The translations under genes and the position numbers were made by a program. From Clostridiaceae bacterium (GTDB lineage: Bacteria; Bacillota; Clostridia; Oscillospirales; Butyricicoccaceae), in NCBI GenBank assembly GCA_018383195.1, contig JAGZOP010000002.1, positions 62,001 to 126,000 of the forward strand: 64,000 nt of DNA, written 5' to 3'. The notes beneath the pieces were generated by a model. It searched no databases and had not been told where the DNA came from. It was given only the letters and a program-made list of their open reading frames with translations. This document shows positions 35,188 to 43,842 of the stretch, piece by piece (position 1 is the first letter of the stretch; every line of letters begins with the position of its first letter).

Positions 35188-36061
35188 GCCTGTTTTGTCC
35201 TCCGTTCGATTGATAAGTTCCGTCCAGCACCTGCCGCGTTACAACCGGCATGCCAAGACAAATGATATTTTCGATCAACTCGCGGTCTCTTTGTACCGCA
35301 AGCAGTTCAAATGCATTGTAAATATCCGCAAGTGACCGCTGGAGGGTAATCTCCATATCCTCACGAACCGGTGCAAGCGCGGGCTCGGCCAGTGCAAAAC
35401 GCAGCGCAACCGGATTGTATGCGCCGCTCTCCATGTCGTCTTTCAGGTCGCAGCAGGCGTCAATCAGATACACCCAACGCCCTGTATGATAAAACATCTG
35501 CCGCAAAATCCGCGCGGTATCGCCGTCTGCATCCGGCGGCACCATTGCAGCGAGCAGCCGCGCAAACGTATCTGCCGGTTGGTCAAGTGACGGGATCCGT
35601 GCCGACTCAAGCGCGTGCAGTTCTGCCAGACAGGATTCCATTGCCGCATCCTCTTCGGGCAGGCGTCTCTGCGCTTTTTCATAGCCACGCCGGAGCAGAG
35701 TTCTAAGAATCCGGGCGCCGAAACGTTTTATCCCGCGCTCGTCGAGCAGTGTATCGCAGACCTTATGGTACGTGAGCAGTACACTGAGGTCGGCTGCACG
35801 CAGGATTCCTGCTCCCGCAGTACATACCGCCTTGGGACGTACCGGACTGGCGTCGCACCGCCGCCGGACAATCTCCGGTGCAGTTTCCTCCAAACTGGTC
35901 AGTACCAATGCGAGAAACGTCATATCGTAACTCAAAAACATGGTATGCAGACGTCCGTACTCCTGCCGAATCGCATGACACAGTCCGCAGTAGACACATT
36001 GAAAGCGCTCGACCTCGCGCACACGCAGTTCCGGCTTAACCGGACGGATGAATCCAAACAT
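35174..36061 (-). CDS. DUF5685 family protein
   Basis: 295 residues, DUF5685 type, function unknown. Near the N-terminus is a Cys motif (FQCVYCGLCHAIRQEYG, residues about 20-36), and later CCDLKDDMESGAYNP. It is mostly helical with no signal peptide. First gene after the promoter at 36100-36128 and overlapping the DnaJ-like gene, so it appears to open the 18-gene operon reaching thiN. Confidence 0.78.
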   Translation of the reverse strand: MFGFIRPVKPELRVREVERFQCVYCGLCHAIRQEYGRLHTMFLSYDMTFLALVLTSLEETAPEIVRRRCDASPVRPKAVCTAGAGILRAADLSVLLTYHKVCDTLLDERGIKRFGARILRTLLRRGYEKAQRRLPEEDAAMESCLAELHALESARIPSLDQPADTFARLLAAMVPPDADGDTARILRQMFYHTGRWVYLIDACCDLKDDMESGAYNPVALRFALAEPALAPVREDMEITLQRSLADIYNAFELLAVQRDRELIENIICLGMPVVTRQVLDGTYQSNGGQNRHGSL

Positions 36062-36099
36062 ACAATCTTCCTTTTGGGCTGGTCAGCCGTATTCAATCT

Positions 36100-36128
36100 A
36101 TTTTACAAGATTTTTCTGAAAAAAACAA
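36100..36128 (-). promoter_or_regulatory. Sigma-A promoter of the DUF5685-to-thiN operon
   Basis: Minus strand TTGTTT (36128-36123), 17-base spacer, TAAAAT (36105-36100). The remaining ~150 bases of the 250-base gap up to the RseC-like gene hold only a hairpin. Confidence 0.7.
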
Positions 36129-36258
36129 GACCGCCTGCGCGCTTCTTCCAGCATGCAGACGCCATTGCGCAGCCACAGAGAAATCTACGAAAACCTGCAT
36201 TTTTATGCGCATTTATCCTACAATCACGCACAAAAATCCGGATTTTCAGCACATCATT

Positions 36259-36287
36259 CCGGAGCGCGGCATTGTGACGCACTCCGG
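36259..36287 (-). terminator. Possible terminator after the RseC-like gene
   Basis: Hairpin CCGGAGTGCG / CGCGCTCCGG downstream of the stop codon. No T run follows directly, so termination strength is doubtful. Confidence 0.4.
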
Positions 36288-36312
36288 GAACGCATAAAAT
36301 GTTCAAAAATAT

Positions 36313-36723
36313 TTAACCTTTTTTGATGATGGTAAATGGGGTGCCGCCGTTTTTCTTAACCTTGTGATTATAACGCACTGCAACCGCTGTTCCGACCAGA
36401 ATTCCACCTACGCCAATCACGCCGGAGAGTCCCTCGCTTACCCCACACAAGCTTGCCGCAATGAAAAATGCAAAGAACAGCACAAGCGGCAAAGTATAAA
36501 CAATTGCTGCCATTCGCATCAGCTGCTTATTCTCGGCTTCAACCGTTACAATGTCCCCCACCTGCGCGTCTACGCGATTGATCGCAACCGCCTGAATACG
36601 TTCCAGCGGTGCACCGCAGCCGCCGCAGTTCGCGCAGTCATGACCGCATGCGCTCTGTCTCTGCACCTCAATCTCTGCATATTTCCGGTCAAGGATTTTC
36701 TTGACCACAGCTTTCTGTATCAT
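36313..36723 (-). CDS. RseC/MucC-family membrane protein
   Basis: 136 residues. A cytoplasmic N-terminal part carries a Cys cluster (SACGHDCANCGGCGAP, residues about 24-39) typical of RseC, followed by two membrane helices (about residues 72-90 and 96-114). In proteobacteria RseC takes part in the SoxR-reducing system and sigma-E control; in Clostridia it is usually linked with Rnf-type or redox functions. Here it ends the cdaA-cdaR-FAD dehydrogenase group (20 bases after the dehydrogenase stop). Confidence 0.85.
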   Translation of the reverse strand: MIQKAVVKKILDRKYAEIEVQRQSACGHDCANCGGCGAPLERIQAVAINRVDAQVGDIVTVEAENKQLMRMAAIVYTLPLVLFFAFFIAASLCGVSEGLSGVIGVGGILVGTAVAVRYNHKVKKNGGTPFTIIKKG

Positions 36724-36743
36724 AATTCCAAATCCTTTTCATT

Positions 36744-38330
36744 TTATTCCATGGGCGCATACTGCGCCATAATCCGGCAGGCGGCGCGCACACCGTCCAC
36801 CGCTGCGGACATAATGCCGCCTGCATACCCCGCACCTTCTCCGCAGGGAATCAGCCCCTTTGTGGTCAGGCTATAAAGATCCTCTCCACGCGAAAGGCGC
36901 ACCGGCGACGAAGTTCTGGTTTCCGGCGCTGTCAGCAGCGCGTCTGCCGCATCAAATCCACGGATTTTCCGTCCAAACACGCGCAGTCCGGTACAAAGCT
37001 GGCGGGTCACAAACTCCGGCAGGCAGGTATCCACCCGACCGGATACCACCCCGACCGGATAGGTCGGCTGAACCCGACCGATTTTTCCGGTTGGGCGATC
37101 TTGGAGGAAATCCCCGACAGTTTGACAGGGTGCGCAGTAACCGCCGGTCGCTTCAAATGCCGCGCGTTCTATGCGCCGCTGGAACGCGATCCCGCCAAGC
37201 GGCGTCCCATTGTCAAAATCCGACGGATCGACCGACACCGCAAGCGCCGCATTCGCATTTCTTCCGTCCCGCGCATGGTAACTCATGCCATTGGTAACGA
37301 CCGTACGTTCCTCACTCTGCGCCGCGACCACATGTCCTCCCGGGCACATACAGAACGAATAGCAGGCACGTCCATTCTCCCGATGCGACAGGGTATACTC
37401 CGCAGGCGGCAATCCGGGCAGTCCGGCAGAGTTTCCGTACAGCGCACGGTCGATATCTTCCTGCAAATGCTCAATGCGCACGCCGACCGAAAACGCTTTG
37501 GGTTCCATATAAACCCCTGCGTCGTGCAGAGAAAAAAATGTATCCCGGGCGCTGTGTCCAATGGCAAGCACTGCCTGTTCGCAGCCAATCTCATTCTTCC
37601 CTGTATATAACGCAGTCAGCACACCGCTTTCTCTGCGCAGACCGGTCACTGCGGTGCGAAATCGTACCTCGCCCCCACGCGAAATGATATCCTCCCGCAT
37701 GGCGCGGACAACCTTTTTCAGCACATCGGTACCGATATGCGGCTTTGCCTGACGCAGAATTTCGCGCGGTGCACCAAATTCCACCAGCACCCGCAAAATC
37801 TCATCGCACAATGGATCATTGATCCGCGTGGTCAGTTTCCCGTCTGAATACGCACCTGCACCGCCCTCTCCAAACTGGATATTGGAATCCGGGTCAAGCG
37901 CACCGCCTGACCAAAACTTTTCCACTGCGGCATCGCGTCGGGCAATCTCATCCCCACGCTCGAGCACAAGCGGCTTGTACCCAAACCGCGCAAGTGTGTG
38001 CGCCGCGAATAACCCCGCCGGTCCCAGCCCGACAACAACCGGACGGTACACAAGTTTTTCTTTCCCGAATGCCGGCGCAAAGGGGGCGATTTTCTTATAA
38101 CGTACAGAGGGCATTTGCAGACCAGCTGCAAATGCCTCTTCATCCTCCAGTCCATCCAGCACAACGGTGTACACCTGATGGATGCGCCCGCGCCGTGCGT
38201 CAATCGACACCCGATAAACCGATGCGTCTCCTGCATCGGCGCCAAGACCGCACATTTTGCGTGCAGCTGCAAACGCAGCCTCCTCAGGCTCTCCAAATGC
38301 CTGCCGGATTCCTGATACAAAAATACTCAA
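36744..38330 (-). CDS. FAD-dependent dehydrogenase (COG2509-like)
   Basis: 528 residues. N-terminal small alpha-beta domain (residues 1-85), then the dinucleotide fold VVVGLGPAGLFAAHTLARFG and LERGDEIARRDAAVEKFW, with SNIQFGEGGAGAYSDGKL and a C-terminal GLIPCGEGAGYAGGIMSAA. This is the pattern of uncharacterised FAD-dependent dehydrogenases related to BaiN/HI0933-type oxidoreductases. Substrate unknown. The start is TTG (38330) with AGGAG five bases upstream, overlapping the cdaR stop as TTGA. Confidence 0.87.
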   Translation of the reverse strand: MSIFVSGIRQAFGEPEEAAFAAARKMCGLGADAGDASVYRVSIDARRGRIHQVYTVVLDGLEDEEAFAAGLQMPSVRYKKIAPFAPAFGKEKLVYRPVVVGLGPAGLFAAHTLARFGYKPLVLERGDEIARRDAAVEKFWSGGALDPDSNIQFGEGGAGAYSDGKLTTRINDPLCDEILRVLVEFGAPREILRQAKPHIGTDVLKKVVRAMREDIISRGGEVRFRTAVTGLRRESGVLTALYTGKNEIGCEQAVLAIGHSARDTFFSLHDAGVYMEPKAFSVGVRIEHLQEDIDRALYGNSAGLPGLPPAEYTLSHRENGRACYSFCMCPGGHVVAAQSEERTVVTNGMSYHARDGRNANAALAVSVDPSDFDNGTPLGGIAFQRRIERAAFEATGGYCAPCQTVGDFLQDRPTGKIGRVQPTYPVGVVSGRVDTCLPEFVTRQLCTGLRVFGRKIRGFDAADALLTAPETRTSSPVRLSRGEDLYSLTTKGLIPCGEGAGYAGGIMSAAVDGVRAACRIMAQYAPME

Positions 38331-39577
38331 GTCTGCTCCTGTTCCTCCTCTTGCGCGCTGACCGAAACCGTTACCGTCAATTCCGTCTCTACTGCTGTGA
38401 CACCGCTTTTTCCTATCGTAATATGAACCGGAACGGTGTGCGTACCTGCGCCAAGCGCCGATGAATCAAATTCCACTTCCGCATCGATGTCAGAAGCCGA
38501 AACGCCAGCAATGACATTGGCTTTGCCCTGCACGGTTATGTCGATAAACGATGTTTCCAGCGCAACCTCCGGCTTGTTTTCCGCGCTGCTGGTATCCTTG
38601 AGGTGAATGTCAGTTACACGAATTGTCCGGTTCGCGTTTTCCTGCATCGAAAGCAGCACGCGTGCCTCCTTCGGTTCTCCCTCCATCAGCTTAACTCCTA
38701 CCGGCAGTTTAATGCTCAGGGTGAAGGTTTGCCCATCGTCCTGCACCTGGCCCAGATCAATGCTGCCGAGCGACAAGGACTGCAATTCATCCACGATTTC
38801 CTTCGCGCCGTAAACGCGGACGCTCTTCGGCTGAATCTGAACGCCGACCATATCTTTGGACAATTCCGGAGAGGAAATCAGCGTCACACCCAGCGGCAGT
38901 GAAACCACATGATTCACCCCAACCGAGACGTCCAGTTCCTGCTCCTCGCAGGTTACATACGGAGATTCGACCTGTGCATCGTCCTGATTATACAGGGTGA
39001 CGCGGCAGCTCTGCACCATCTTTTCTGCAATTTCCTGTAGATCTACCGTCAGCAGCGCATATTCCACTGTAGAAACCACACTCTCCGCGCCTTGAATCGT
39101 GACCTGTGTCCGGCTTGGTGTCAACGTGTCGATCAGCCGGTCATCTGACAGGTTATTCATTGTGGTTACCTTAACCGGAACCTGCTTGGTCACGATATTT
39201 TCTACTTTAAATTGCAGTCTCTGCGGCTTAAACGAAATCGAACTTGCCTTCGGCACCGTAACAACGGGCTGCATATAGTATGTGCTCGCTTCCTGAATGT
39301 TGGAAAAGTCCACGCTGGCTTTGACATCCGCCGAGGACAGCTTTACCATTTCATCCGCTGTACCCGTTGCATTGACGTCAATCTTTGGAGCGGTTTCCAT
39401 GACCAGAATTAAGCCGCGGTCTGCCAACTCCTCCGCTCCCATCATCTCCACTGCGACGCCTGAAAACCGCACGGTCTTCGGCGGGTGTTTGGACACCACG
39501 ACAAAAGACCACATAAAAATTGCCATCAACAGCGCTACAATTTTCAACAAAATGTCATGTTTTTTAAAAAAACTCAT
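38327..39577 (-). CDS. cdaR: CdaA regulator CdaR (YbbR domains)
   Basis: 416 residues. One N-terminal membrane helix (about residues 10-28, LKIVALLMAIFMWSFVVV), then extracytoplasmic YbbR repeats. Each repeat has the pattern of a P-x-V/Y turn and beta strands (for example QLQFKVENIVTKQVPVKV, VSLPLGVTLISSPELSKD, EVALETSFIDITVQGK). In Firmicutes CdaR binds the diadenylate cyclase CdaA and tunes c-di-AMP synthesis. The ATG overlaps the cdaA stop by 4 bases, the classical cdaA-cdaR pair; the usual third gene glmM is not here. Confidence 0.92.
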   Translation of the reverse strand: MSFFKKHDILLKIVALLMAIFMWSFVVVSKHPPKTVRFSGVAVEMMGAEELADRGLILVMETAPKIDVNATGTADEMVKLSSADVKASVDFSNIQEASTYYMQPVVTVPKASSISFKPQRLQFKVENIVTKQVPVKVTTMNNLSDDRLIDTLTPSRTQVTIQGAESVVSTVEYALLTVDLQEIAEKMVQSCRVTLYNQDDAQVESPYVTCEEQELDVSVGVNHVVSLPLGVTLISSPELSKDMVGVQIQPKSVRVYGAKEIVDELQSLSLGSIDLGQVQDDGQTFTLSIKLPVGVKLMEGEPKEARVLLSMQENANRTIRVTDIHLKDTSSAENKPEVALETSFIDITVQGKANVIAGVSASDIDAEVEFDSSALGAGTHTVPVHITIGKSGVTAVETELTVTVSVSAQEEEQEQT

Positions 39578-40419
39578 TTCTTCGCCTTTTCCTTCCTAGC
39601 GAACAGCATCCCTTTTTTCTTTTTTTCGCTCGTTTCCGGGATCAATTCCGCTTCAAGGATCTTACGCAGCGTTTCCGGGTCGAGCTGCCGCTTAAGCATC
39701 CCGCCGATCGCAACCGAAATTGCGCCGGTTTCTTCGGACACCACAACCACAACTGCATCCGAGTTTTCACTCATGCCAACCGCCGAACGATGGCGGGTTC
39801 CAAGATCGCGGCTGAGGTTTAAATTTTTGGAAAGCGGCAGCACGCACGCCGCCGAATGAATGCGCCCGTCGCGCAGCACCATCGCCCCGTCATGCAGGGG
39901 GGATTTGGGATAGAAAATATTTTTAATCAGTTCCGCAGACGGTTCCGCGTCAATGCGCGTGCCTGACTTCATGATCTCCCCAAGACGCTCATTTCTCTCA
40001 AAAACCATCAAGGCGCCTGTGCGCGACCAGCTCATTGACTCACATGCCAGAACGGTCTGAGAAATTGCAAAGTCAATCTCGGTTTCTCCGCTTTCCCTGC
40101 GCACAAGCAGCTTGGTTACGCGCCCCATACCGATCTGCTCGAGCAGGCGACGCAGTTCGGGCTGGAAAACGACTGCCAAGATCAGCGCGCCTACGCTGAA
40201 CGTCATTTCCAATACATAGCTGATTGTGTTCAAATGCACTGCCGACGCAAAAATCTGCGCAGCCATCAAAATTACAACGCCTTTCAGCAGACGTTCCGCG
40301 CTGGTACCGCGCACAAAACGCAGCAAGTGGTAAATCAAAAATGCAACGATCAGAATATCAATCAGATCGGTAACCGACCCATTTTTGATATACAGCCAAT
40401 ACTTTTCCCAAAAATCCAT
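39574..40419 (-). CDS. cdaA: Diadenylate cyclase CdaA
   Basis: 281-residue membrane enzyme that makes c-di-AMP from two ATP. Three N-terminal membrane segments (about residues 13-30, 38-57, 62-82) precede the DAC domain with SPLHDGAMVLRDGRI (DGA motif) and LGTRHRSAVGMSE (RHR motif). It is the only c-di-AMP synthase in the window. It opens the operon cdaA-cdaR-FAD dehydrogenase-rseC, from its own promoter. Confidence 0.96.
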   Translation of the reverse strand: MDFWEKYWLYIKNGSVTDLIDILIVAFLIYHLLRFVRGTSAERLLKGVVILMAAQIFASAVHLNTISYVLEMTFSVGALILAVVFQPELRRLLEQIGMGRVTKLLVRRESGETEIDFAISQTVLACESMSWSRTGALMVFERNERLGEIMKSGTRIDAEPSAELIKNIFYPKSPLHDGAMVLRDGRIHSAACVLPLSKNLNLSRDLGTRHRSAVGMSENSDAVVVVVSEETGAISVAIGGMLKRQLDPETLRKILEAELIPETSEKKKKGMLFARKEKAKK

Positions 40420-40507
40420 CTGTCACACCTGTACATTTCCGTTTCATCATTTCGTCCGTTTTGGGACAATTCCACATCAAACCATCCGCATTCATGCGGA
40501 TATAATT

Positions 40508-40536
40508 ATTTTACCATATTCCCACCAAGCTGTGAA
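40508..40536 (-). promoter_or_regulatory. Sigma-A promoter of cdaA
   Basis: Minus strand TTCACA (40536-40531), 17-base spacer, TAAAAT (40513-40508). A perfect hairpin ATCCGCAT/ATGCGGAT begins within ten bases downstream (40504-40487) and would form at the 5' end of the mRNA. Confidence 0.7.
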
Positions 40537-40553
40537 TAGATTTCGCCGACTTT

Positions 40554-41681
40554 TCACAATTTCTCAAAGATCTCACGTACCGTATCACAAAAAGACTCCG
40601 TCTCCTCCATCGTATTGAACGGACCGAACGAGGCGCGGACTGTCCCACTGCCCATTGTTCCGGCAGATCGGTGGGCTAGCGGCGCGCAGTGCAGACCTGC
40701 ACGCACACAGATGCCGCGTGCAGCCAGACGTTCCGCAATAATCTCGCAGGCGAGGTCTGGATGACGAAAAGAAAGCACCCCGCCTTGCTGCGCGCCGCAG
40801 AAAACCTCAATTCCGTCAATCTCCCTCAGTCTTCTCGCCATTGCGTCTTTCAAGCTGCGTTCATGCTGCGCAATTTCCTCCACGCCCCGACGCAGGATAA
40901 ACCGCAGCCCTGCCGCCAAGCCTGCAATTCCCGGCACATTTGGCGTGCCGCTTTCAAACCGGTCAGGCATCAGCGACGGCTGATGCAGTTCACTCGACAA
41001 ACTACCCGTCCCTCCCTGCATCAGCGGACGCGCGAGACGCTCTGAGCATACAAGCAGCATGCCGGTTCCCTGCGGACCAAGCAGCCCTTTATGCCCGGGC
41101 ATACAGACCGCTGCTACATTTTTCAGCTTCCCAACGTTCAGTTCTGCCGCTCCCGCCGACTGAGATGCATCGACAATCATAGCGGCGCCCGTACCTGTCA
41201 GCAGGTCATCAATTTCTTCCAGCGGAATCATTCCGCCGAACACATTGGACATATGGTTGACAATCAGCAGATTTGCCCCCCGATTCAGGGCGCGTTTTGC
41301 AGAGTCAATCAGCGCATTCCCGTCAAAGGGAGCGCTTTTCATCACCATGTATGAGACCCCGCGTTCGGTCAGCGGCCGTACCACCGAATTGTGTTCGTAC
41401 CCGGTGATCGCTGCGCAGGTTGTTTCATCGGTCAGCGCATAAATTGCCTGATTGAGCGCATGGGTCGCATTCATGGTGAAAACCACCTGTTCAGGCGCTT
41501 CCAAGCCAAAAAGCTGCGCCGCAAGCTCCCGGCATTCATAAACAAGCTCCCCTGCGCGCAGCGCCGGCCGGTGTCCGGAACGTCCATAGCCTCCCGCCTG
41601 CCTCATCGCCGCATATTGCGCAATATATACTTCACGCGGTTTTTGAAGCGATGTCGCCGCGTGGTCGAAATAGATCATCAT
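40554..41681 (-). CDS. Cysteine desulfurase family protein
   Basis: 375-residue class V PLP enzyme. N-terminal MMIYFDHAATSLQKPREV, PLP lysine in CMPGHKGLLGPQGTG, and the reactive Cys in RAGLHCAPLAHRS, which matches the group II (SufS/CsdA-like) desulfurase family often found in Clostridia. It releases sulfur (or selenium) from cysteine (selenocysteine) for cofactors or selenophosphate. It overlaps a DUF3343 gene upstream by 4 bases; DUF3343 proteins have been proposed as sulfur/selenium carriers, so the pair may form a relay. No iscU is adjacent. Confidence 0.88.
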   Translation of the reverse strand: MMIYFDHAATSLQKPREVYIAQYAAMRQAGGYGRSGHRPALRAGELVYECRELAAQLFGLEAPEQVVFTMNATHALNQAIYALTDETTCAAITGYEHNSVVRPLTERGVSYMVMKSAPFDGNALIDSAKRALNRGANLLIVNHMSNVFGGMIPLEEIDDLLTGTGAAMIVDASQSAGAAELNVGKLKNVAAVCMPGHKGLLGPQGTGMLLVCSERLARPLMQGGTGSLSSELHQPSLMPDRFESGTPNVPGIAGLAAGLRFILRRGVEEIAQHERSLKDAMARRLREIDGIEVFCGAQQGGVLSFRHPDLACEIIAERLAARGICVRAGLHCAPLAHRSAGTMGSGTVRASFGPFNTMEETESFCDTVREIFEKL

Positions 41682-41926
41682 TTCTGCCCCCCTTCGTCAG
41701 GATCATCAAATTCATAAACCCGTGCAGGCGCAAAATTTTTCTCAGACATCCGCCGCTGTGCCTCCGATAAGTCTCCGCTTTGGATTCGCACCCCCCACGC
41801 ACAGGAATTATCCCGCTTATCGCGCGGCGGCTTGCGCAGCACGCCGCGAATTCCCGCCCCTTGCAGCAGACGGGCGCAGCGCAGCGCTTCTGTTTGCGAA
41901 CGACAGACAATCATAACTCTTCTCAA
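41678..41926 (-). CDS. DUF3343 family small protein
   Basis: About 82 residues with MIVCRSQTEALRCARLLQGAGIRGVLRKPP and a Cys in NSCAWGVRI, the pattern of DUF3343 (putative Se/S carrier-like) proteins. The likely start is TTG (41926), because GAGGAGG lies eight bases upstream; an ATG four codons later (41914) is an alternative, and an upstream ATG (41971) lacks an RBS. Coupled by a 4-base overlap to the cysteine desulfurase. Confidence 0.8.
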   Translation of the reverse strand: MRRVMIVCRSQTEALRCARLLQGAGIRGVLRKPPRDKRDNSCAWGVRIQSGDLSEAQRRMSEKNFAPARVYEFDDPDEGGQK

Positions 41927-41983
41927 TGGACTTGCCTCCTCATAAAAAAGATTCTTTTTTATGCTATGCATTCCACAGAATAG

Positions 41984-42012
41984 TTGCGAAAATTCTCCGT
42001 CTATGCTATGCT
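41984..42012 (+). promoter_or_regulatory. Probable promoter of the DUF815 ATPase gene
   Basis: TTGCGA (41984-41989), 17-base spacer, TATGCT (42007-42012). The motif ATGCTATGC occurs twice, at 41961 and 42002, in this divergent intergenic region. Confidence 0.6.
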
Positions 42013-42047
42013 TAAGGCGAATTCAATACTTTTTGGAGGGATTACCT

Positions 42048-43250
42048 ATGGATTTCCATACACTTCGCGTCCGTGCATCTTTTCTTTCCACCCTGCGCGG
42101 TCTTGCCGGCAAACCTATTGTGACCGCTTACCGAAACGTACTGCACGCACTTTCTCAGGATGTATATGCCTTTGGCGAAGCATACGGCGCACTCTGCGCG
42201 CGCATTTATCAATATGACGATGCAGGCGAACGTATTCTGCATCTGATTGAGTGCGACAATAACGCGCTGACCGCATCGCTGGATAACCCGTCCTCAGTTG
42301 TGTTGGAAGCCACCACCCGTGATCTCGAAACACTGTCCGCACTCATCGCGCTGCGCGGACTGGATCTGATCTGTGAAGCGCGCCTTGCTTTCCCCGATGA
42401 CTGCGATGCGCTTGAAACGCTTCCTGACTTTCCCGCAGGCAAGCCGCTTCCCTTTACAACCGGCGCACAGCTCGCCGCCTATTACCGCGAAAACGGATAT
42501 GGTTTTTTTGCAAAGGCATCATTCTTTACAGTTGGGAAAAATAATGATATCATCGCCATCGAACAGGCAGATTCCATCCGTTTGAGTGACTTAAAAGGAT
42601 ATGCTCGTCAAAAAGATCAGGTTATCACCAATACGCTCGCCTTTCTGGAAAACCGCCCGGCAAATAACATCCTGCTGTATGGCGACAAGGGCACCGGCAA
42701 ATCTTCCACCGTCAAAGCTGTTGTCAATGAGTATGCGGACCGCGGACTCAAGATCGTCGAAATCTCCCCGAATCAGGTCGGCTGCTTCCCCATGCTGTGC
42801 CGAGAAGCAGCACGCAGCCCCTATCGCATTATCATCTTCATGGATGACTTGACCTTTGACCGTGAAGACGATAACTTTGCCGCACTTAAGGCGTTTATCG
42901 AAGGCGGTCTGACCGGCATGCCCTCCAATCTGATTCTATACGCAACCTCCAACCGGCGTCATCTGGTACGAGAGAGCTTCTCTGAACGTCAGGGTGATGA
43001 CATCCACGTGCGCGATACCCTGGAAACCATCACCTCGCTTTCTGACCGTTTCGGTCTTGAGATTACGTTCTCCGTTCCCGATAAGGATGAATATCTCTCT
43101 ATCATCGACCAGCTTGCCGAGGAATATGGTCTTACCATGCCCGCAGAGCAGCTGCATCTTCTGGCAGAGCGTTTTGCCATCCGCCGCAACGGTCGTTCCC
43201 CGCGTACTGCGCGCCAGTTTATCAGCTACCAGCTCACACAGGTACTATAA
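42048..43250 (+). CDS. AAA ATPase, DUF815 family
   Basis: 400 residues. The N-terminal ~180 residues are helical and unrecognised; the C-terminal part is an AAA domain of the DUF815 type with Walker A LLYGDKGTGKSSTVKA (near residue 210), Walker B RIIIFMDDLTFDRED, and ATSNRRHLVRESFSERQG (sensor 1 region). The partner or substrate is unknown. ATG 42048 has GGAGGG eight bases upstream. No terminator is obvious before the nfeD leader. Confidence 0.85.
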   Translation: MDFHTLRVRASFLSTLRGLAGKPIVTAYRNVLHALSQDVYAFGEAYGALCARIYQYDDAGERILHLIECDNNALTASLDNPSSVVLEATTRDLETLSALIALRGLDLICEARLAFPDDCDALETLPDFPAGKPLPFTTGAQLAAYYRENGYGFFAKASFFTVGKNNDIIAIEQADSIRLSDLKGYARQKDQVITNTLAFLENRPANNILLYGDKGTGKSSTVKAVVNEYADRGLKIVEISPNQVGCFPMLCREAARSPYRIIIFMDDLTFDREDDNFAALKAFIEGGLTGMPSNLILYATSNRRHLVRESFSERQGDDIHVRDTLETITSLSDRFGLEITFSVPDKDEYLSIIDQLAEEYGLTMPAEQLHLLAERFAIRRNGRSPRTARQFISYQLTQVL

Positions 43251-43313
43251 ATTCTTCGCTTCTTTTTACCCTTTTTATAGTATACTTCACAATAAAGGTG
43301 TGTTATACTGTAA

Positions 43314-43375
43314 CCACAGCAGAACATCTGCTCCTATATTTTAGCAGCTTCAAGCTGCACCTGTGGAAGGGAGGG
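43314..43375 (+). promoter_or_regulatory. Structured leader before the nfeD-SPFH operon
   Basis: An outer stem CCACAG (43314-43319) / CTGTGG (43361-43366) encloses two hairpins (AGCAG/CTGCT at 43318-43332, partly overlapping the outer stem, and GCAGC/GCTGC at 43344-43358), ending two bases before the SD GGAGGG. No known riboswitch was recognised. Upstream, TATACT at 43304-43309 may be a -10, but no good -35 is seen. Confidence 0.4.
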
Positions 43376-43382
43376 CTTTCAT

Positions 43383-43838
43383 CTGTTACCACCAGATTTG
43401 GGCAATGCGATTGCCTGGGTTGTGGTCATCATCGCATGCGTTGTAATCGAAGCTTGCACGCTTGACCTGACCTCAATTTGGTTTGCGGTCGGAGCGATTG
43501 CCGCACTGATCGTCATGCTTCTGGGAGGCGGACTTATTCCCCAGCTTCTTGCGTTTGCGGTGGCGGCCGCAACTCTGCTGATCTTGGTCCGTCCAATGAC
43601 ACGCCGCCTGCTTCGCCCGAAAGGTGCGCGCACCAATGCCGACCGTATCATCGGAGAACCCGCGATTGTAGTCGAAGAAATCGACAACGTCCGCGGAATA
43701 GGCGCCGTCAAAATCTTCGGGCAGGTCTGGAGCGCGCAAAGCACAGATCACACCAAAATCCCAGTCGGAGAAACGGTGTACATCCGTGCAATCTCCGGCG
43801 TCAAGGCCATGGTCGAACGAGACAGAAAGGAAGGATAA
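43383..43838 (+). CDS. NfeD-like membrane protein
   Basis: About 150 residues. Three hydrophobic segments in the first 80 residues (ending AAATLLILVRPMTRRLL) are followed by an OB-fold NfeD domain (RIIGEPAIVVEEIDN, GQVWSAQS, GETVYIRAISGVKAMVER). The frame has no ATG, GTG or TTG at a usable distance from the SD GGAGGG (43370-43375). A CTG at 43383 is seven bases from it and gives a natural N-terminus; a TTG at 43398 is 22 bases away. NfeD proteins act with SPFH proteins in membrane microdomains; the SPFH gene follows after 4 bases. Confidence 0.83.
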   Translation: MLPPDLGNAIAWVVVIIACVVIEACTLDLTSIWFAVGAIAALIVMLLGGGLIPQLLAFAVAAATLLILVRPMTRRLLRPKGARTNADRIIGEPAIVVEEIDNVRGIGAVKIFGQVWSAQSTDHTKIPVGETVYIRAISGVKAMVERDRKEG

Positions 43839-43842
43839 TTCT

